Source: Sphaerospermopsis sp. SIO1G1 (GTDB lineage: Bacteria > Cyanobacteriota > Cyanobacteriia > Cyanobacteriales > Nostocaceae). Taken from it: a stretch of 64,000 bases of DNA. Below are positions 37,008-44,786 of the stretch, one piece after another. The notes beneath the pieces were generated by a model that was not told the DNA's origin, did not search any database, and was given only the letters and a program-made list of their open reading frames with translations. The DNA lies in contig JAAHFX010000008.1 in the NCBI GenBank assembly GCA_010672785.1, positions 83,603 through 147,602 of the forward strand, written 5' to 3'. A program made the translations under genes and the position numbers. Every line of letters begins with the position of its first letter. Within the stretch, counting starts at the first letter, position 1.

Positions 37008-37095
37008 TGTACTATCTCCTCTGATATATCGTTAAATACAATCAGTTTGATAATTTGATTTTTACGGTATTATGGTAGATATCTCTTCTGGACAT
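36992..37095 (-). pseudogene. xisH: xisH remnant with large internal deletion
   Basis: It begins MSRRDIYHNTVK like the copy at 39233-39460, then shifts into unrelated codons. The tail EEIVQWIQN reappears just before and across the xisI start. Almost the whole core, including the nuclease-like region, is missing. Confidence 0.7.
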
Positions 37096-37142
37096 TATGG
37101 AAGGTTGAATTTTGAGGTTAAGTAGAATTTATAAGTCATTTT

Positions 37143-37183
37143 GTCAGAATCAGGATTTCCAGGATTTTAGGATTTTCAGGATG
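37143..37183. repeat. GTCAGAATC repeat, copy 1
   Basis: A 41-bp run built from CAGGATTT, CCAGGATTTTAGG and TTTCAGGATG. Related copies are at 38318-38358, 38880-38903 and 39508-39548, all between small genes of the xisHI/RelBE cluster. Confidence 0.8.
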
Positions 37184-37303
37184 AGTTTATTTTTGAGTAT
37201 GAGTAGCATTTAATTAACTCTCAAAACAATAGTTAATATCGTAAAATATTTCTAGTTTTCCGTAGGGTGCGCGAATAAAAATTTAACGCACCATTCATGT
37301 TGA

Positions 37304-38254
37304 TTAATTATGTTTTTGAGCAATAATAGTACGATGTCGAGGATCACTAGCAACAGTAGTTAAAACATTAAAACCGACTGAATTTAAACTACCTTCAATA
37401 TCAAACAAATAATAGTCATCACTCCAAGGTTCTGTACTTTTCATTAATGTGAATAATACAGGAGGTAAATTTTGAATTACGGGAGATTTAGGGTTATTAT
37501 CTACAATAGCAAAATATCCACCAGGACGAAGTAAACGTAAAACCTCTTGAAAAATAGCTTTACTTGCAAAACCAGGTAATTCATGGGTAACAAACTGGAG
37601 AGTTATTAAGTCAAAAGACTGACTGGGTAATTCTGTTTTTTCTGCTTGTGCGTGTATCCATTCTGATATCTCATTGTAAGTATCTAATTCCTTTGCTACA
37701 CTCAACATATAAGGGGATAAATCTAAACCAACAGTACGCACAGGATGATTTTGTTTTTGTTGGTAGTAGCGATGCAGAGATAAGGTGGAAATTCCTACAG
37801 AACAACCAATATCCAGGATATCATGAATATCTTGGGTGACATATTTTACGAGAACTTCGTGAAAAGTTGATCTTAATCTGCGGTGTGCAGTTTCCCAAGT
37901 GATATCTTCTTTTGGCCATACCCTTAATGCTACAGAATAGGTAGCACTGGGTGCTTCAAATGCTGCTTCCCAACACATATTTCCTTGATCATAAGCATGA
38001 AAAGGAACATGGTAATAATCAGGATAGGTGACTTGAGAATTTGTATTTTCTTGCAGCTTATTTTTAACTCCTGAAGATTCTAATTTTTGGTAATTTTTGC
38101 GCCAAGCAATGCCGTTTTTTTCAGCAGTTTTTATCATTACTTGTCTAGCTTGTTGTTTCATTAAGCTGTAGATAGGTTTGGTGTTAATTAATAGGTTTAC
38201 GAGTTGAGATAGTAAGTTTTCTCCCGCCCAATCTGGTTTAATTTTTGCAGTCAT
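37304..38254 (-). CDS. SAM-dependent class I methyltransferase
   Basis: 316 residues. The SAM-binding motif ILDIGCSVGISTLSLHRYYQ lies near residue 168, followed by VGLDLSPYMLSVAKEL, LITLQFVTHELPG and LLRPGGYFAIVDNNPKSP, the standard order of Methyltransf_11/25 domains. A ~150-residue N-terminal extension is helical. The substrate is unknown. It lies between the two xisHI copies, but its size and conservation suggest an ordinary chromosomal gene. Confidence 0.85.
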   Translation of the reverse strand: MTAKIKPDWAGENLLSQLVNLLINTKPIYSLMKQQARQVMIKTAEKNGIAWRKNYQKLESSGVKNKLQENTNSQVTYPDYYHVPFHAYDQGNMCWEAAFEAPSATYSVALRVWPKEDITWETAHRRLRSTFHEVLVKYVTQDIHDILDIGCSVGISTLSLHRYYQQKQNHPVRTVGLDLSPYMLSVAKELDTYNEISEWIHAQAEKTELPSQSFDLITLQFVTHELPGFASKAIFQEVLRLLRPGGYFAIVDNNPKSPVIQNLPPVLFTLMKSTEPWSDDYYLFDIEGSLNSVGFNVLTTVASDPRHRTIIAQKHN

Positions 38255-38317
38255 TGGTAAGATAAGTTTAGGGGGTTTTTGTTTATTTATATTGTATATG
38301 AGTTTTTGATTTATTTT

Positions 38318-38358
38318 GTCAGAATCGGGATTTCCAGGATTTTAAGATTTTCAGGATG
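38318..38358. repeat. GTCAGAATC repeat, copy 2
   Basis: This copy is nearly identical to 37143-37183 (GTCAGAATCGGGATTTCC to TTTTCAGGATG). It lies between the RelE-type toxin gene and the methyltransferase start. Confidence 0.8.
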
Positions 38359-38367
38359 AGAAATTAA

Positions 38368-38640
38368 TTACGGGAAAATTTTATAAATTTCGCTACGATG
38401 TGCGACTCTTTGACATAAAATAGTTTGAGTTTCTTGATTTAAGGTTAAACCTATTCTATAATCTCCTACTCTAATTTTATATTTATCTTTGTAACCTTTC
38501 ATTTTCCCAAGATAAGCTAATTCAAAGGGATTTTCTATTTCTAATTCAGTAAAAACGATTGCTTCTATTCGAGATTGTACATCTTGAGGTAAAGAAGCTA
38601 ATTCTTTGATAAATTTTTTGGTGTATTCAACTTTCCACAT
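38368..38640 (-). CDS. RelE/ParE-superfamily toxin
   Basis: A 90-residue protein with the compact RelE fold pattern: MWKVEYTKKFIKELASLPQD, then YKIRVGDYRIGLTLNQETQT and a final VAHRSEIYKIF. The basic C-terminal residues resemble ribosome-dependent mRNA-cleaving toxins. It overlaps the upstream antitoxin gene by 14 bp, the usual antitoxin-first arrangement. Confidence 0.88.
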   Translation of the reverse strand: MWKVEYTKKFIKELASLPQDVQSRIEAIVFTELEIENPFELAYLGKMKGYKDKYKIRVGDYRIGLTLNQETQTILCQRVAHRSEIYKIFP

Positions 38641-38839
38641 TGCTATTTTTCAGTGATTTTAAATATTTGATAGCTTCATTTTTAGATAGAATTTCATCAG
38701 TTTCTACTTCTTCCATCAGTTTTGCTAATCCATAGTTTTCTAATATTTCTTCTATTTGTTCAAATTCGGTAATAGGAATTTGTACAGCGATTGGTTTTTG
38801 ATTTTGATCTAAAACATAGTTTTTATTGATTTGTAGCAT
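38627..38839 (-). CDS. RelB/Phd-type antitoxin
   Basis: 70 residues. An N-terminal part like small cyanobacterial antitoxins (LQINKNYVLDQNQKPIAVQI, PITEFEQIEEIL) precedes an acidic helical C-terminus (EVETDEILSKNEAIKYLKSL) that would wrap the toxin. It should neutralise the RelE-type protein encoded immediately downstream and autoregulate the pair. Confidence 0.8.
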   Translation of the reverse strand: MLQINKNYVLDQNQKPIAVQIPITEFEQIEEILENYGLAKLMEEVETDEILSKNEAIKYLKSLKNSNVES

Positions 38840-38879
38840 TGATTTTACTCCTAAATCATTAGGTTGATTATAGCATATT

Positions 38880-38903
38880 GTCAGAATCAGGATGTTTAGG
38901 ATG
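38880..38903. repeat. GTCAGAATC repeat, copy 3 (short)
   Basis: GTCAGAATCAGGATG followed by TTTAGGATG. It lies between the RelB-type gene and the intact xisI. Confidence 0.65.
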
Positions 38904-38909
38904 TATTAA

Positions 38910-39248
38910 TCAACTAACAGCAAAATTTGTAAATGGCCTAATTCGAGGGTGACGAAAACCTAGTACAATGTCTTCTTTAGGAACACCTGCTGTAATTAAA
39001 TCATTAGCGATACCTTCTTCTGTATCATCATATTGAATCCAAATTTTTTGATCTATTATATCTATATGAATTGGTGTTGCGTGGAGATATTTATCATTAT
39101 TCCATCCCATATCTAAAACTAAATAACTTCCTCTTTCATCATCGAATAAAACTTGGGAAGTGTAACCATCCGGTATGGAGGCGCGATATTCGGCATTTTC
39201 TGTTAATATTCTTTTGATAATGTTTTGATACTTTATTTTTGTATCCAT
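38910..39248 (-). CDS. xisI: XisI family protein
   Basis: 112 residues, full length for the family: YQNIIKRILTENAEYRASIP, RGSYLVLDMGWNNDKYLHAT, QKIWIQYDDTEEGIANDLIT and the typical ending DIVLGFRHPRIRPFTNFAV. It overlaps the end of the xisH copy by 16 bp. XisI-type genes are multicopy in cyanobacteria, and most have no nearby excision element. Their true role is unsettled. Confidence 0.9.
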   Translation of the reverse strand: MDTKIKYQNIIKRILTENAEYRASIPDGYTSQVLFDDERGSYLVLDMGWNNDKYLHATPIHIDIIDQKIWIQYDDTEEGIANDLITAGVPKEDIVLGFRHPRIRPFTNFAVS

Positions 39249-39460
39249 TGTACTATTTCCTCTGATGCACTCACAAAACTTTTGACTTCAACAACTATTT
39301 TTTCTGTTCCTTTCTCTGCACTAATTAAGCGTTCTGCTCCTAAATCAATAGATAATCGTTTATTTCCTATTTGTAGAGGAAAGGGATCATGGGTAATTGT
39401 CCAACCGTCTTTTTGTAAGGCCATTTTTACAGTATTATGGTAGATATCTCTTCTGGACAT
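39233..39460 (-). pseudogene. xisH: XisH family protein, internally shortened
   Basis: 75 residues against roughly 135-140 for XisH. The first ~62 match the family (MSRRDIYHNTVKMALQKDGW, RLSIDLGAERLISAEKGTEK, IVVEVKSF), including the E-x-K of the PD-(D/E)XK-like core. After SFVSASE it jumps to EIVQWIQK, the last residues. An in-frame deletion of about 60 residues is the simplest reading. The frame is open, so a short protein could still be made. Confidence 0.75.
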
Positions 39461-39507
39461 TAATTTAGTTTAATTTTTAGGTGATGTCTAATTTATAATA
39501 TCATTTT

Positions 39508-39548
39508 CTCAGAATCAGTATTACCAGGATTTAAGGATTTTCAGGATG
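39508..39548. repeat. GTCAGAATC repeat, copy 4
   Basis: CTCAGAATCAGTATTACC through TTTTCAGGATG. It lies upstream of the xisH copy, before the nuclease gene. Confidence 0.7.
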
Positions 39549-39620
39549 GGTTTATTTTTAGGGATATGACGTTACAATGTCTTAATTAACTGGCGATTTC
39601 ATGATGATTACTACATTACC

Positions 39621-40202
39621 TTAAAATCCAATAAAATCTTTTAAATCATGTAAAATTTCAGGAATTAATGCCTTGTTACGAATTTCCCAATTACTAATCC
39701 GAAAAACCTCCCATCCTTCTTTACGTAATTTTCTATCCTCTTTTAATCGTTTTGAATAATTTTCTTCATCTGCTAACCAATAACAGTCTGAATTTACTTT
39801 TTTACCATAGTGACTGATATCATCTATAAGTATTGCATATCTTTTATTATCCCAAAAAGCAACAAAATCTACACGGTATAAATTATCCGAATGCTTAGAA
39901 TTAATTTGACGTAAATCTTTTTTAGTTTGAGAGTGCCATTGAATCCATGCTTGAGGTATTAAGGTAGGAATATTCTTATTAACCATATCAAATTTTTTTG
40001 CATATTGGATTAAAAACTTCTTTTCTGTATCTGTTTGATTCATACTAGCCAAACTTCTTCTAAGATTTTTATTAGTAAATTCATCTACTTCAAACACTAT
40101 TTCTAAGTTTCTAAAATTAAAATCTGGATAAACATTTTTTCTAAGAATTGCCATTCCGTTTATAAGCTCAAATTGAATTTTTTGTAAAGCTGTATTTACC
40201 AT
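39621..40202 (-). CDS. restriction-endonuclease-like (PD-(D/E)XK/Vsr-type) nuclease
   Basis: 193 residues from the ATG at 40202 (an in-frame TTG lies two codons earlier). The C-terminal half YRVDFVAFWDNKRYAILIDD, then KRLKEDRKLRKEGWEVFRIS and NWEI, is the layout of DUF559/Vsr-like nucleases: a VDF strand, an acidic strand, and a basic helix followed by GWEVFRISNWEI. The N-terminal half is unassigned. It overlaps the extended frame of the upstream Abi-like gene, so the two are probably one operon. Confidence 0.65.
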   Translation of the reverse strand: MVNTALQKIQFELINGMAILRKNVYPDFNFRNLEIVFEVDEFTNKNLRRSLASMNQTDTEKKFLIQYAKKFDMVNKNIPTLIPQAWIQWHSQTKKDLRQINSKHSDNLYRVDFVAFWDNKRYAILIDDISHYGKKVNSDCYWLADEENYSKRLKEDRKLRKEGWEVFRISNWEIRNKALIPEILHDLKDFIGF

Positions 40203-40581
40203 CTTCAAATTTAATACCTAGCCCACTATATTGTAAGCTTTGATTAACATTCTCAACTGCATCTATATGTCTATCTGGTTGAGATTTAGCAACAGATTTT
40301 CATAGCTCGATAATGACTCGAATGATTTTACTACTATTGGTAGGTAATGAATTACCCGTATTGGTTGCATTAATTTCTCGTAAAACATCTACTACCCAAA
40401 ATTCTCTTGAACTGCTATTGTAAGATCCATTTAATTCATATTCACAATTGTAAATAAAAAAGTCATTTAATTCAGAAATAGTACGATATATAAAGTTATT
40501 CCATGAGAATTTATTGCTAGTACCATGACTACCACATATCATTTGAGCTAAATCTCTAATAGTTCTCTCAGATAAATTCAT
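40168..40581 (-). pseudogene. abortive-infection-like N-terminal domain gene with in-frame TGA
   Basis: From an ATG at 40581 it reads MNLSERTIRDLAQMICGSHG, then WVVDVLREINATNTGNSLPT and RVIIEL, and stops at TGA (40300-40302). Without that stop the frame continues SVAKSQPDRHIDAVENVNQS to 40168. The opening LSERTIRxLAxMICG resembles the conserved N-terminal domain of AbiJ-like abortive-infection proteins. The short form has 93 residues. Either a nonsense mutation has truncated it, or the short form is a real product. Confidence 0.55.
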
Positions 40582-40585
40582 ATAC

Positions 40586-40753
40586 CTAATAAATATCCTC
40601 TTCTGGATCACTCCACTCTGTGAATCCTGTTTCTGCTAATTTCATAAACTCCCTCATTTCCAAAGTTTTTTGAATTTCTGCAATTAATTCATTAATTTCT
40701 TCTACAGGAAATTGGAGTATCATGGCTTTAATTTCTTCCTTTTTCACCTTCAT
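40586..40753 (-). CDS. 55-residue antitoxin-like protein
   Basis: An ATG at 40753 opens MKVKKEEIKAMILQFPVEEI and EIQKTLEMREFMKLAETGFT, ending EWSDPEEDIY. The ending resembles small cyanobacterial antitoxin-like proteins (LAETGFAEWNDPEEDIY). The stop is 4 bp before the Abi-like ATG, giving a tight three-gene order: this gene, the Abi-like domain, the nuclease. A functional link is inferred. Confidence 0.6.
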   Translation of the reverse strand: MKVKKEEIKAMILQFPVEEINELIAEIQKTLEMREFMKLAETGFTEWSDPEEDIY

Positions 40754-40817
40754 TATTCACAACTCCTTTTGAATATCAAAAATATTGTGTGTAACTATAA
40801 TAACCTAAATTTAAAAT

Positions 40818-41015
40818 CTAAACAACAGCAAAATCAGTCAACTTCCGAGTTTCAGGATCATGAAAAGCTAAAACAATATCTTCCTTGGGTACACCTTCTT
40901 TTAATAACTCATTTGCAATACCTTCTTCTGTCCAATCTTCCTCAATGTAAATTTTCTCATTTTTAATGCGAATATGTACAGAATTACCTAAAATACAATT
41001 AACCGAGTAAATCAT
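40818..41015 (-). CDS. short XisI-like protein
   Basis: 65 residues. The C-terminal two thirds (EEDWTEEGIANELLKEGVPK, EDIVLAFHDPETRKLTDFAV) match XisI, but the N-terminal ~45 residues of that family are missing and replaced by MIYSVNCILGN. It overlaps the preceding gene by 17 bp and ends a compact four-gene minus-strand cluster. It may be a truncated xisI captured by the cluster. Confidence 0.6.
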   Translation of the reverse strand: MIYSVNCILGNSVHIRIKNEKIYIEEDWTEEGIANELLKEGVPKEDIVLAFHDPETRKLTDFAVV

Positions 41016-41271
41016 CTAATAATAATCTACCCTCAATCGGTTCATACTCATCTTCTAATAACCATAATTTAGCTGTTTCATAATCATTGCTAGAAAATAT
41101 TACTTGATAATTTTTAGCAGGATCATAAATTTGACATTTGCCTTGTTCATCTGCTAATAATAACAATATATAAGGTGGTATTAACATTGGATCAATCCAC
41201 ACCTCTGTAAATTGCCAATTATTCTGTGCTTGGTTTTGTTCTGGGGATAACGTGATATTTGTTGTCTTCAT
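40999..41271 (-). CDS. small protein of unknown function
   Basis: 90 residues with TEVWIDPMLIPPYILLLLAD, YDPAKNYQVIFSSNDYETAK and an acidic end (LLEDEYEPIEGRLLLDDLLG). I do not recognise the family. It overlaps the upstream 112-residue gene by 53 bp and the downstream XisI-like gene by 17 bp. Confidence 0.65.
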   Translation of the reverse strand: MKTTNITLSPEQNQAQNNWQFTEVWIDPMLIPPYILLLLADEQGKCQIYDPAKNYQVIFSSNDYETAKLWLLEDEYEPIEGRLLLDDLLG

Positions 41272-41557
41272 TTATTTTGATTTCTCCATAATAAAGGTTA
41301 ATCTGTGTACCATCGGGACTAATTCTATAACCAATTACTTCACTAAAATATAAACCATATCTTTCATATTGTCTAATTTTACCTATGTATTCTCCTCTTT
41401 CTATAATAGCTTGGGTAACTGTTTCTAATGTTTGAGCATTTATAAAAATATGTGCTGCAAGTCCTTTTCTTAAAAGTCTCTGAACTTGGGGAGTATTTGG
41501 TAAATGCTTGGCTATATATCTTGTATCTAATTCTATAGGATAATTAATACCTGTCAT
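41219..41557 (-). CDS. 112-residue protein of unknown function
   Basis: DTRYIAKHLPNTPQVQRLLR, KGLAAHIFINAQTLETVTQA and GEYIGKIRQYERYGLYFSEV give a small alpha/beta protein. The length and shape recall the deaminase- or RNase-like toxins common in cyanobacterial small-gene clusters, but I cannot assign it. It starts 10 bp after the antitoxin-like gene, in toxin position. Confidence 0.65.
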   Translation of the reverse strand: MTGINYPIELDTRYIAKHLPNTPQVQRLLRKGLAAHIFINAQTLETVTQAIIERGEYIGKIRQYERYGLYFSEVIGYRISPDGTQINLYYGEIKINEDNKYHVIPRTKPSTE

Positions 41558-41567
41558 TATTTTTTAC

Positions 41568-41774
41568 TTAATAACTTCTCCCTAAACTAATTGCAACTTG
41601 AACAGAAAAATCTTCAGGAGCATCAATAGATATCTTTCTTAATTTAGACATTAGACTAGGTTTATTAACTGGTTTTTCTGCATTACTTAATTGTTCCATT
41701 AATCCATAAACTTGATTTAGTTCTTCTTCAGTTAAACTTTCCAATTTTTCCTGAATGATTTTTTTTGTCACCAT
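41568..41774 (-). CDS. antitoxin-like protein
   Basis: 68 residues from the ATG at 41774, preceded by GAGGTGG. TEEELNQVYGLMEQL is followed by SLMSKLRKISIDAPEDFSVQ; LMSKLRxIxIDAPEDFS is common in small cyanobacterial antitoxins. As first gene of the cluster 41774-40818 it may control the rest. Confidence 0.6.
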   Translation of the reverse strand: MVTKKIIQEKLESLTEEELNQVYGLMEQLSNAEKPVNKPSLMSKLRKISIDAPEDFSVQVAISLGRSY

Positions 41775-41917
41775 AGTAACCCACCTCATGTATTACTGTT
41801 CAGATTATAAACAATAAACTGTTCTTGATAACCAATTTCGTCCAGTCGTAACTGCTGTAACATTTTTTTTACAATACAATAAAGAAAAGAAGAGATCACA
41901 GGAGAAAAAGCTAGACC

Positions 41918-44542
41918 ATGTTACAAGAATATCGTCAGCACGTTGCCGATCGCGCTCAATTAGGTATTCCTCCCTTACCTTTAGACGCACAACAAACATC
42001 GGCATTGTGTGAATTACTGAAAAATCCCCCCCAAGGTGAAGAAGAGGAATTATTATATTTATTACGCGATCGCATTTCTCCTGGAGTAGACCAAGGCGCT
42101 TATGTAAAAGCTGGTTTTCTCACTGCTATTGCAAAGGGAGAAATTACCAGTCCTTTAGTTTCACCCATAGATGCAGTGGAATTATTAGGAACAATGGTCG
42201 GGGGTTACAATGTACAATCATTAATTGACTTACTACAAGTTTCTGCAAATACTGAATCTAGTGATGCACCTTTAGTTATGGGTGGACAGGGTAAAGAACC
42301 CATCGCTGTGTATGCTGCAACTGCATTAAGTAAAATTCTCTTAGTCTATGATGCGTTCCACGACATTCTCGAACTTTCCAAAACCAATCCCTACGCCAAA
42401 CAAGTGATAGACTCTTGGGCAGAAGGAGAATGGTTTACTTCCCGTCCTCAACTCCCTGAAGCTATTACCGTTACAGTATTCAAAGTTCCTGGAGAAACCA
42501 ACACTGACGACTTATCACCCGCAACCCACGCTACCACCCGTCCTGACATTCCCCTTCATGCTTTGGCAATGTTAGAAACCCGTCAAGAGGGAAGTTTAGA
42601 AACCATTGCAGACTTAAAGCAAAAAGGACATCCCGTTGCTTACGTCGGTGATGTAGTCGGTACAGGTTCATCACGTAAATCTGCAATCAATTCCGTATTA
42701 TGGCATTTAGGTAACGATATTCCCTTCGTTCCCAACAAACGCGCTGGTGGTTATATCTTAGGTAGTGCGATCGCACCTATCTTTTTTAACACCGCTGAAG
42801 ATGCTGGTGCATTACCCATCCAATGCGATGTTACCAAAATGGAAACCGGCGATGTGATCACCATCCATCCCTACAAAGGTGAAATTACTAACGAAGCGGG
42901 AGAAGTCATTTCCACCTTCAAACTCAAACCAGAAACCATTTTTGATGAAGTTCGCGCTGGTGGACGTATCCCCCTCTTAGTCGGACGTACCCTCACCGAC
43001 AAAACCCGCGAAGCACTCGGTTTAGAACCCAGCACTTTATTTATCCGTCCCCAACAACCAGAAGATACCGGAAAAGGCTACACACTGGCACAAAAAATGG
43101 TCGGCAAGGCTTGTGGTTTACCCGGTGTACGTCCGGGGACATCTTGCGAACCAATCATGACTACAGTCGGTTCTCAGGACACTACAGGACCTATGACAAG
43201 GGATGAGTTAAAAGAACTTGCTTGTTTAGGGTTCAGTGCAGACTTAGTAATGCAGAGTTTCTGTCACACCGCCGCATATCCCAAACCAGTAGACATCAAA
43301 ACCCACCAAGACCTCCCCGACTTCTTCTCTCAACGGGGTGGTGTAGCGTTACGTCCTGGTGATGGTATCATCCACTCTTGGTTAAACAGGATGTTATTAC
43401 CAGACACCGTGGGAACAGGTGGAGACTCCCATACTCGTTTTCCTTTGGGAATATCCTTCCCCGCTGGTTCAGGGTTAGTTGCGTTTGCTGGTGCATTGGG
43501 TGTAATGCCTTTAGATATGCCAGAATCAGTATTGGTGAGATTTAAAGGAGAATTGCAACCAGGAATAACCTTGAGAGATATTGTTAACGCCATTCCTTAT
43601 ATTGCCATCCAAAAAGGATTATTAACTGTCGAGAAACAGAACAAGAAAAATGTTTTCTCCGGGAAAATTTTGGAAATTGAAGGTTTACCCAATTTAAAAG
43701 TAGAACAAGCATTTGAATTAACCGATGCTTCCGCAGAACGTTCTTGTGCAGGTTGTACAATTAAGTTGAGTGAAGAAACCATCGCCGAATATTTGCGTTC
43801 CAATATTACCTTGTTAAAAAACATGGTAGCACGGGGATATTCTGATGCTAGAACTTTGATGAGAAGGGTGGCAAAAATGGAAGAATGGTTAGCCAACCCG
43901 CAGTTAATGTCAGCAGATCAAGATGCGGAATATGCAGAAGTAATTGAAATTGATTTAAACCAGATCAAAGAACCAATTGTTGCTGCTCCCAATGATCCTG
44001 ATAATGTTAAATTATTATCGGAAGTTGCTAATGATCCAGTACAAGAAGTTTTCGTCGGTTCTTGTATGACAAATATCGGACATTATCGAGCGACTGCTAA
44101 AGTTTTAGAAGGTGCAGGAGAAGTAAACGCCAGACTGTGGATCGCACCACCTACAAGAATGGATGAACACCAATTAAAAGCAGAAGGTGTGTATGATGTT
44201 TTTGTAGCTGCAAATGCTAGAACTGAGATGCCAGGATGCAGTTTGTGTATGGGAAATCAGGCGCGAGTTGAAGATAATACAACTGTGTTTTCTACCTCAA
44301 CTCGTAACTTCAATAATCGCATGGGTAAAGGCGCTCAAGTTTACTTAGGTTCAGCAGAATTAGCAGCAGTTTGTGCATTGTTAGGAAGACTTCCTAATGT
44401 GCAGGAATATTTGGATATTGTCGGTGAAAAAATTCATCCCTTTGCTGATAATTTGTATCGTTATTTGAACTTTGATCAAATTGTTGGTTTTGAGGATGAA
44501 GGTAGAGTAATTAGTAAGGAGGAACAGGCGACTTTGGTGTAA
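41918..44542 (+). CDS. acnB: aconitate hydratase B
   Basis: 874 residues, the standard AcnB length. It has the N-terminal HEAT-like domain (RISPGVDQGAYVKAGFLTAI), the swivel domain in the AcnB order (DLSPATHATTRPDIPLHALA, GTGSSRKSAINSVLWHLGND) and the iron-sulfur domain with RSCAGCTIKLS and PGCSLCMGNQARV, whose cysteines ligate the 4Fe-4S cluster. It interconverts citrate and isocitrate in the TCA branch that supplies 2-oxoglutarate for nitrogen assimilation. It is the only clear housekeeping gene within the accessory region. Confidence 0.97.
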   Translation: MLQEYRQHVADRAQLGIPPLPLDAQQTSALCELLKNPPQGEEEELLYLLRDRISPGVDQGAYVKAGFLTAIAKGEITSPLVSPIDAVELLGTMVGGYNVQSLIDLLQVSANTESSDAPLVMGGQGKEPIAVYAATALSKILLVYDAFHDILELSKTNPYAKQVIDSWAEGEWFTSRPQLPEAITVTVFKVPGETNTDDLSPATHATTRPDIPLHALAMLETRQEGSLETIADLKQKGHPVAYVGDVVGTGSSRKSAINSVLWHLGNDIPFVPNKRAGGYILGSAIAPIFFNTAEDAGALPIQCDVTKMETGDVITIHPYKGEITNEAGEVISTFKLKPETIFDEVRAGGRIPLLVGRTLTDKTREALGLEPSTLFIRPQQPEDTGKGYTLAQKMVGKACGLPGVRPGTSCEPIMTTVGSQDTTGPMTRDELKELACLGFSADLVMQSFCHTAAYPKPVDIKTHQDLPDFFSQRGGVALRPGDGIIHSWLNRMLLPDTVGTGGDSHTRFPLGISFPAGSGLVAFAGALGVMPLDMPESVLVRFKGELQPGITLRDIVNAIPYIAIQKGLLTVEKQNKKNVFSGKILEIEGLPNLKVEQAFELTDASAERSCAGCTIKLSEETIAEYLRSNITLLKNMVARGYSDARTLMRRVAKMEEWLANPQLMSADQDAEYAEVIEIDLNQIKEPIVAAPNDPDNVKLLSEVANDPVQEVFVGSCMTNIGHYRATAKVLEGAGEVNARLWIAPPTRMDEHQLKAEGVYDVFVAANARTEMPGCSLCMGNQARVEDNTTVFSTSTRNFNNRMGKGAQVYLGSAELAAVCALLGRLPNVQEYLDIVGEKIHPFADNLYRYLNFDQIVGFEDEGRVISKEEQATLV

Positions 44543-44597
44543 TTTAGGTTAGGGTGGGTCTGGATGGACTCACCTGAAATGTTATAATTAGTATTTT

Positions 44598-44786
44598 ATG
44601 GGAAAGAGTCATTTTAAAAAAGCGATATCATCATTAGAATCTCGTATTGTTGAACACCAAGAAAAAATTAGGCTAGAATTAGAGAAAGACTTTCCAGATA
44701 CAGGTTTAATTAACCATTGGGAAAAAGAAATTAAAGCTTTTGAACAAGGTATCAAACAAGCATTAAAAAGGTTAGGTAAAAATTAA
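44598..44786 (+). CDS. small conserved-looking helical protein
   Basis: 62 residues (MGKSHFKKAISSLESRIVEH, then DTGLINHWEKEIKAFEQGIK), basic and helical. Its TAA and the next gene's ATG share one base (44786), implying coupling. Such two-gene units recur beside toxin-antitoxin genes in cyanobacteria; no biochemical role is known to me. Confidence 0.6.
   Translation: MGKSHFKKAISSLESRIVEHQEKIRLELEKDFPDTGLINHWEKEIKAFEQGIKQALKRLGKN

Noticed and set aside
36563..39460. An fdxN-type excision element suggested by xisH/xisI
   Set aside because: No XisF-type recombinase, no split nif gene and no matching attachment repeats are seen; xisHI genes are commonly found without excision elements.
41850..41880. 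NtcA site upstream of acnB
   Set aside because: GTAACTGCTGTAAC and GTAACATTTTTTTTAC do not have the GTA-N8-TAC spacing.
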